This document shows positions 12,772 to 15,786 of a DNA stretch of 15,786 bases, in pieces (within the stretch, counting starts at the first letter, position 1; each line of letters begins with the position of its first letter). The DNA is taken from positions 1 to 15,786 of the forward strand of contig DASYAN010000240.1 in NCBI GenBank assembly GCA_036501345.1, read 5' to 3'. This stretch comes from DASYAN01 sp036501345 (lineage in GTDB: Bacteria; Chloroflexota; Ktedonobacteria; Ktedonobacterales; Ktedonobacteraceae). Both the position numbers and the translations under genes were made by a program. The notes beneath the pieces are model-generated. The model did no database searches. It was not told the DNA's origin and saw only the letters and a program-made list of their open reading frames with translations.

Positions 12772-13689
12772 CTAATTTTGAAAAAATTTCACTTGCAAAA
12801 TCCGATCAAATCCAGCATGGTCCTTTTGACAGGTAATGGTAGCATCAGGCCATAAATCATAGAAGAGCTGTGTCAGTTCTTCTCGCTGCTGATAGCCAAT
12901 TTCCAGTAACAGCACTCCTGCCGGTTTAAGCACACCACATCGGTGTACTTCTTCGCCTAGTCTACGTAACAAGTCCAACCCATCTGGGCCACTAAATAGT
13001 GCTTGATGTGGTTCATAGAGATGCACATCGGGCGAGAGATCTTCTACCTCTCTGGTACCTACATAAGGTAAATTGGCCAGCAGTAGATCTACAGGTTCTG
13101 GTAGAGACGATACTAGATCACCCTGGAGGAGCCTCACTCGTTCCATGACGTGATGTCGCTGGCAATTGAGGCGTGCTATGTCCAAAGCATCATAGGAAGT
13201 ATCACTCGCATAGATATACGGCAAACGTGGTTCCTCTACGGCAATAGTAATAGGAATAGCACCGCTACCAGTTCCAATGTCAGCAACTACTGGCACATGC
13301 TCGCTAGCAATGCTGCATTTGATAATCTCAAGAGCCATCTCGACGAGCAGTTCAGTCTCTGGTCGGGGAATCAGTATCCGTTTATCAACAAAAAAGTCCA
13401 GACCATAAAACTCTTTATGCCCAGTGAGATAAGCCACTGGCTCGTGCTGTTTTCTGCGTGTAATCAATGTAAAATACTGTTTTTCTTGTATAGGGGCAAT
13501 TTTCCGTTCAGGATAAGCATAGAGCATTGTACGTTCAATACCCAATACATGGCATAATAATATCTGCGCATCCAGCTGGGCATTGCGTACAATTGGATAC
13601 CCCAGCATACCCTTTGCTTGTACTAGCGCATCTTGCAGCGTAGTCACATTCCTTACCCTTTCAACCATTTTCCCTACATTATTCATCAT
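12772..13689 (-). CDS. prmC: Release factor glutamine methyltransferase PrmC
   Basis: PrmC (HemK) methylates the glutamine of the GGQ motif in release factors RF1 and RF2, using S-adenosylmethionine. The 305-residue protein has the N-terminal substrate-binding helical domain (1-105) with PVAYLTGHKEFYGLDF (84-99). The methyltransferase domain follows with LIPRPETELLVE (106-117), the SAM-binding loop DIGTGSGAI (137-145) and EPHQALFSGPDGLDLL (226-241). The catalytic motif, usually NPPY, reads NLPY here (206-209); Asn and Tyr, which contact the substrate glutamine, are kept. The ATG start (13689) overlaps the DUF2203 stop (ATGA), so the two are translationally coupled. A second ATG follows directly and could also be used. 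Confidence 0.95.
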   Translation of the reverse strand: MMNNVGKMVERVRNVTTLQDALVQAKGMLGYPIVRNAQLDAQILLCHVLGIERTMLYAYPERKIAPIQEKQYFTLITRRKQHEPVAYLTGHKEFYGLDFFVDKRILIPRPETELLVEMALEIIKCSIASEHVPVVADIGTGSGAIPITIAVEEPRLPYIYASDTSYDALDIARLNCQRHHVMERVRLLQGDLVSSLPEPVDLLLANLPYVGTREVEDLSPDVHLYEPHQALFSGPDGLDLLRRLGEEVHRCGVLKPAGVLLLEIGYQQREELTQLFYDLWPDATITCQKDHAGFDRILQVKFFQN

Positions 13690-14078
13690 AAAGGCTGACG
13701 ACCCATATAGCCTACATCAAGCGGATGCCAGAAAGCAATGTGTTCTTCACCGAGGTGCCAGCACAAATAGGCCTCTTTCCCACTGTGTAAAAACAGAAAA
13801 TCAATCAGCCCAATAGTCGGGTCCTTCAATTCACATCCAAAGGCTTCTAACTCATGCAATGCATCGCGCAGAATGGTTGTTTCGAAGAATAGAGACTTCT
13901 GTACCTTCGACATCCGGTCATGCAAGTGATGACCATTTCCCATCGCCTGTGCACGAAGAGCCACCAGATCTTCCTCCAGAGAGCGAACCTTTAGGTGACA
14001 TTCTTGAATTGTACGCAATACTATGCTAATCTCAGGCAAAAGCGCTTCGGCTTCTTCACGTGTAAAGTAGTGAGTCAT
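13686..14078 (-). CDS. DUF2203 family protein
   Basis: A 130-residue protein that I recognise as DUF2203, a family without known function. The N-terminal half is helical and probably coiled (YFTREEAEALLPEI at 4-17, then a charged helix to about 80). The C-terminal half has the conserved core KDPTIGLIDF (85-94), YLCWHLGEEHIAFWHPLDVGYMGRQPL (103 to the end), with its two Trp-His pairs. The conserved His, Cys and Trp residues might bind a metal, but that is inference. It is the first gene of a two-gene unit with prmC (4-bp overlap). The ATG has GAGGGG about 10 bp upstream. Confidence 0.9.
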   Translation of the reverse strand: MTHYFTREEAEALLPEISIVLRTIQECHLKVRSLEEDLVALRAQAMGNGHHLHDRMSKVQKSLFFETTILRDALHELEAFGCELKDPTIGLIDFLFLHSGKEAYLCWHLGEEHIAFWHPLDVGYMGRQPL

Positions 14079-14264
14079 GCATTGCCTACCCCTCTGAGCT
14101 CATGAGACGCTACTAAAATGCAATACAAATTTATGTGAATCCATTACTAAATACCACAGTTAGAAGACCAAATGATTAATAAGCGCATCTACTAAAATAC
14201 TTGCTTCGAAGCGAACTACTCCTATGACTCCTTTGTCAATATCACTATTCGTTGCATACTAGTT

Positions 14265-14333
14265 GCTCTCCATTGCTATGAAAGCACGGGAAGATAATAT
14301 TCGTATTATACACCATGGAGAGCGTTTCATAGC
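14265..14333. repeat. Two interleaved 9-bp inverted repeats plus central hairpin
   Basis: Arm A gctctccat (14265-14273) pairs with A' atggagagc (14315-14323). Arm B gctatgaaa (14275-14283) pairs with B' tttcatagc (14325-14333). The order is A-B-A'-B', each pair exactly 50 bp apart start to start, with one base between A and B and between A' and B'. Between them lies a small hairpin, ataata-ttcg-tattat (14294-14309). As RNA this order can form a pseudoknot; as DNA it is two overlapping dyads. All arms match perfectly. The function is unknown. Confidence 0.6.
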
Positions 14334-14435
14334 TCACTTTCTCCCACAGATGGGCGAGGTCATGTGAAAGATCCTGCCGTGGAAGAAACCAAACCACGTA
14401 ACCTACGCCATCACTACTGCTCCGGGACTTTGGAT

Positions 14436-14483
14436 TAAATAGTCTCTATACTAGTGGTATAGAGATATGTTATAATCTATTTA
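14436..14483 (+). promoter_or_regulatory. Promoter and operator-like palindrome of the ATPase gene
   Basis: A perfect -10 TATAAT (14471-14476) with a preceding TGT (extended -10) lies about 40 bp before the start codon. The -35 is poor. The spacer is filled by a 9-bp inverted repeat tctctatac-tagtg-gtatagaga (14443-14465). An outer pair taaatag (14436-14442) and ctattta (14477-14483) brackets the whole promoter. A repressor or activator site is the simple reading. Confidence 0.55.
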
Positions 14484-14517
14484 GTAGAAAGAGCTGCACA
14501 AGAAAGTGACAAAGAAA

Positions 14518-15786
14518 ATGGCACAAGAGATAGCTACACAAAAGAAGAAGAGAATAAAGCAGATATCGGTTAAAAATCTTTTTGGGATATTCAACTATAC
14601 TATTCTGCTCCACCTGGAAGATAGGATAACTATTATTCATGGGCCAAATGGTTTTGGAAAGACGATGATCCTGAAGTTGCTAGATGCCTTATTCAGCCAA
14701 GATAATTATATATTAAGAACAACACCTTTCAACGAATTTCGTATTAATTTTGATGATGATACAAGTTTCTGGGTTATAAAAGGTCTTCAAGAAGACATAG
14801 AAATAAAAGAAGAACCCTTAGCTTCACAAAAAATTACATTTTGTGCTACCGGAGAACAACCATTTACACCAACGCATTTACAGAACTTTTTAGTTCAGTT
14901 TAAACATCATAGTACAAGAAATACGATAATTCATCATGGATTGGAAAATACTCTATCAAGAACAAATTCTGGTGAAGAGCAAAATATTAGTATTACAACG
15001 CCAGAAGACTTATTAAATGGTTTTCTACTAACTGATTTTCAAAGAGCTTTTCACCATGAAAAAGAGCCAGATTGGCTTGCGGACACAAGGAAACTAGTCT
15101 CCGTCCACCTTATTGAAACTCAACGCCTGTTGAATGTGAGAAAAGCTTCCCAGAACCCAGATAAAGATGATAAGGAGCAGCCACTAGTACCCACAGTAAA
15201 GATGCATTCGGAAGAACTTGCCGATATGGTAAAAACCAAACTTGCAGAATACGCAAGCCTATCTCAGTTATTAGATAGGACGTTTCCTGAGAGGGCTTTT
15301 AATCCAACCACGGCACAAAGTAATAGAGATGAAAATGATCTTCGTCTTCAATTAGAAGCACTAGAGGAAAAACGCTTAAATTTGACAGCTGCAGGTCTTC
15401 TAGGCCAGGGAGGAAGAACCGCATTTGCGTTAGGAGACCATGTAGATGAAAGTAAGAAAAGCATGTTGTCTGTCTATATCGAGGATACGGAGAAGAAACT
15501 GAGCGTCTTAGATAGCCTCTTTGAGAAACTTCATTTGTTAACTGAGATCATCAATAAGCGTTTTCTTTACAAGGAAATTACTATTGACAAAGAGCGGGGT
15601 TTTGTATTTATAACCTCGAAAAATACTACTTTACCACTTGAAAACCTCTCATCTGGTGAGCAACACGAGCTGGTTCTCTTCTATGAGTTACTTTTCAAAG
15701 TAGCTCCTGGTTCACTTATTCTTATTGATGAACCAGAGTTGTCTCTGCATATTGTTTGGCAGAAGCAGTTCCTACAAGATGTCCAG
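14518..15786 (+). CDS. P-loop (AAA/ABC-like) ATPase, partial at right edge
   Basis: The frame is open for 423 codons and runs off the window, so the protein is incomplete. It belongs to the RecF/SMC/OLD-like ABC ATPases (AAA_15/AAA_21 type). It has Walker A GPNGFGKT (42-49), a long middle region with a possible coiled coil (about 270-345), the signature LSSGEQHEL (377-385) and Walker B LILIDEPELSLH (400-411). Such ATPases often pair with a nuclease or other effector in anti-phage systems, but no partner is visible here. Start ATG 14518 has a weak ribosome site; GTG 14506 is in frame (stop at 14485). The DNA is visibly AT-richer than its neighbours (only 14 G or C in bases 14701-14760), which hints at horizontal origin. 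It has its own promoter with a palindromic site. Confidence 0.85.
   Translation, partial: MAQEIATQKKKRIKQISVKNLFGIFNYTILLHLEDRITIIHGPNGFGKTMILKLLDALFSQDNYILRTTPFNEFRINFDDDTSFWVIKGLQEDIEIKEEPLASQKITFCATGEQPFTPTHLQNFLVQFKHHSTRNTIIHHGLENTLSRTNSGEEQNISITTPEDLLNGFLLTDFQRAFHHEKEPDWLADTRKLVSVHLIETQRLLNVRKASQNPDKDDKEQPLVPTVKMHSEELADMVKTKLAEYASLSQLLDRTFPERAFNPTTAQSNRDENDLRLQLEALEEKRLNLTAAGLLGQGGRTAFALGDHVDESKKSMLSVYIEDTEKKLSVLDSLFEKLHLLTEIINKRFLYKEITIDKERGFVFITSKNTTLPLENLSSGEQHELVLFYELLFKVAPGSLILIDEPELSLHIVWQKQFLQDVQ

Larger units (their letters stand above)
14079..14517. other. Divergent intergenic region DUF2203 / ATPase gene
   Basis: About 440 bp with no gene. It holds a 10-bp direct repeat ctactaaaat (14110-14119 and 14189-14198), a perfect palindrome gcttcgaagc (about 14203-14212), the interleaved inverted repeats of 14265-14333 and the promoter palindrome of the ATPase gene (listed separately). 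No convincing promoter for DUF2203 was found. Confidence 0.55.

Noticed and set aside
1..15786. CRISPR array, tRNA or rRNA genes
   Set aside because: No regularly spaced repeats of 25-40 bp, no cloverleaf-type sequence and no conserved rRNA words were seen.

Overview
The window looks like chromosomal DNA of a free-living bacterium, most likely a member of the Chloroflexota of the Ktedonobacteria type. This is inferred from gene content and protein style: MutS2, single-membrane-span signal peptidases of Gram-positive type, a DUF2203 gene directly before prmC, a solitary HicB, a zinc-ribbon membrane protein with a long disordered linker, and a TnpB-only IS element. No marker gene proves the taxon. 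I see no rRNA, tRNA or CRISPR array.

Layout. (1) mutS2 on the minus strand (53-2497), followed by a hairpin. (2) A gap of about 400 bp (2498-2895) holding a 112-bp element with 14-bp inverted termini and a 10-bp direct repeat at its edges (MITE-like), then an extended -10 promoter. (3) A plus-strand zinc-ribbon, one-pass membrane protein (2896-4173), meeting head-on (4) the first of two tandemly duplicated signal peptidase I genes (4182-4883 and 5387-5959, both minus). (5) uvrA (6382-9561, plus) followed after 11 bp by a solitary hicB (9573-9806). (6) An IS200/IS605-type tnpB element, which I delimit to 9980-11412. (7) A WecA/TagO-like glycosyl-1-phosphate transferase (11333-12601, minus). 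(8) prmC and DUF2203 (12772-14078, minus), overlapping by ATGA. (9) A gap of about 440 bp with strong inverted-repeat structure. (10) The start of an AT-rich P-loop ATPase gene (14518 to the window end, plus), probably from a defence or other accessory module.

Main result. The tnpB element sits inside the 3' end of the glycosyltransferase gene. The lost 3' end of that gene is still present, in frame, on the far side of the element (9831-9979, minus). Joining 11413-12601 to 9831-9979 gives an uninterrupted 445-codon gene ending 24 bp from hicB. The element boundaries set by this reading frame (TTAT at the left, TCAC at the right) are the same ones predicted independently by the IS608-type end logic: a hairpin with one bulged T at each end, and guide tetranucleotides AAAA and GAAG placed directly 5' of the hairpins. 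This yields a predicted TAM (TTAT) and a predicted omega-RNA guide (starting at 11413) that matches the empty allele of the host gene. The present transferase has lost an acidic 49-residue tail and gained a basic 26-residue tail read from the element.

Function overall. The conserved genes serve DNA repair and stability (mutS2, uvrA), envelope assembly and export (two lepB, the lipid-carrier transferase, the zinc-ribbon membrane protein) and translation termination (prmC). The accessory layer is the MITE-like element, the tnpB element, the orphan hicB and the ATPase at the right edge.
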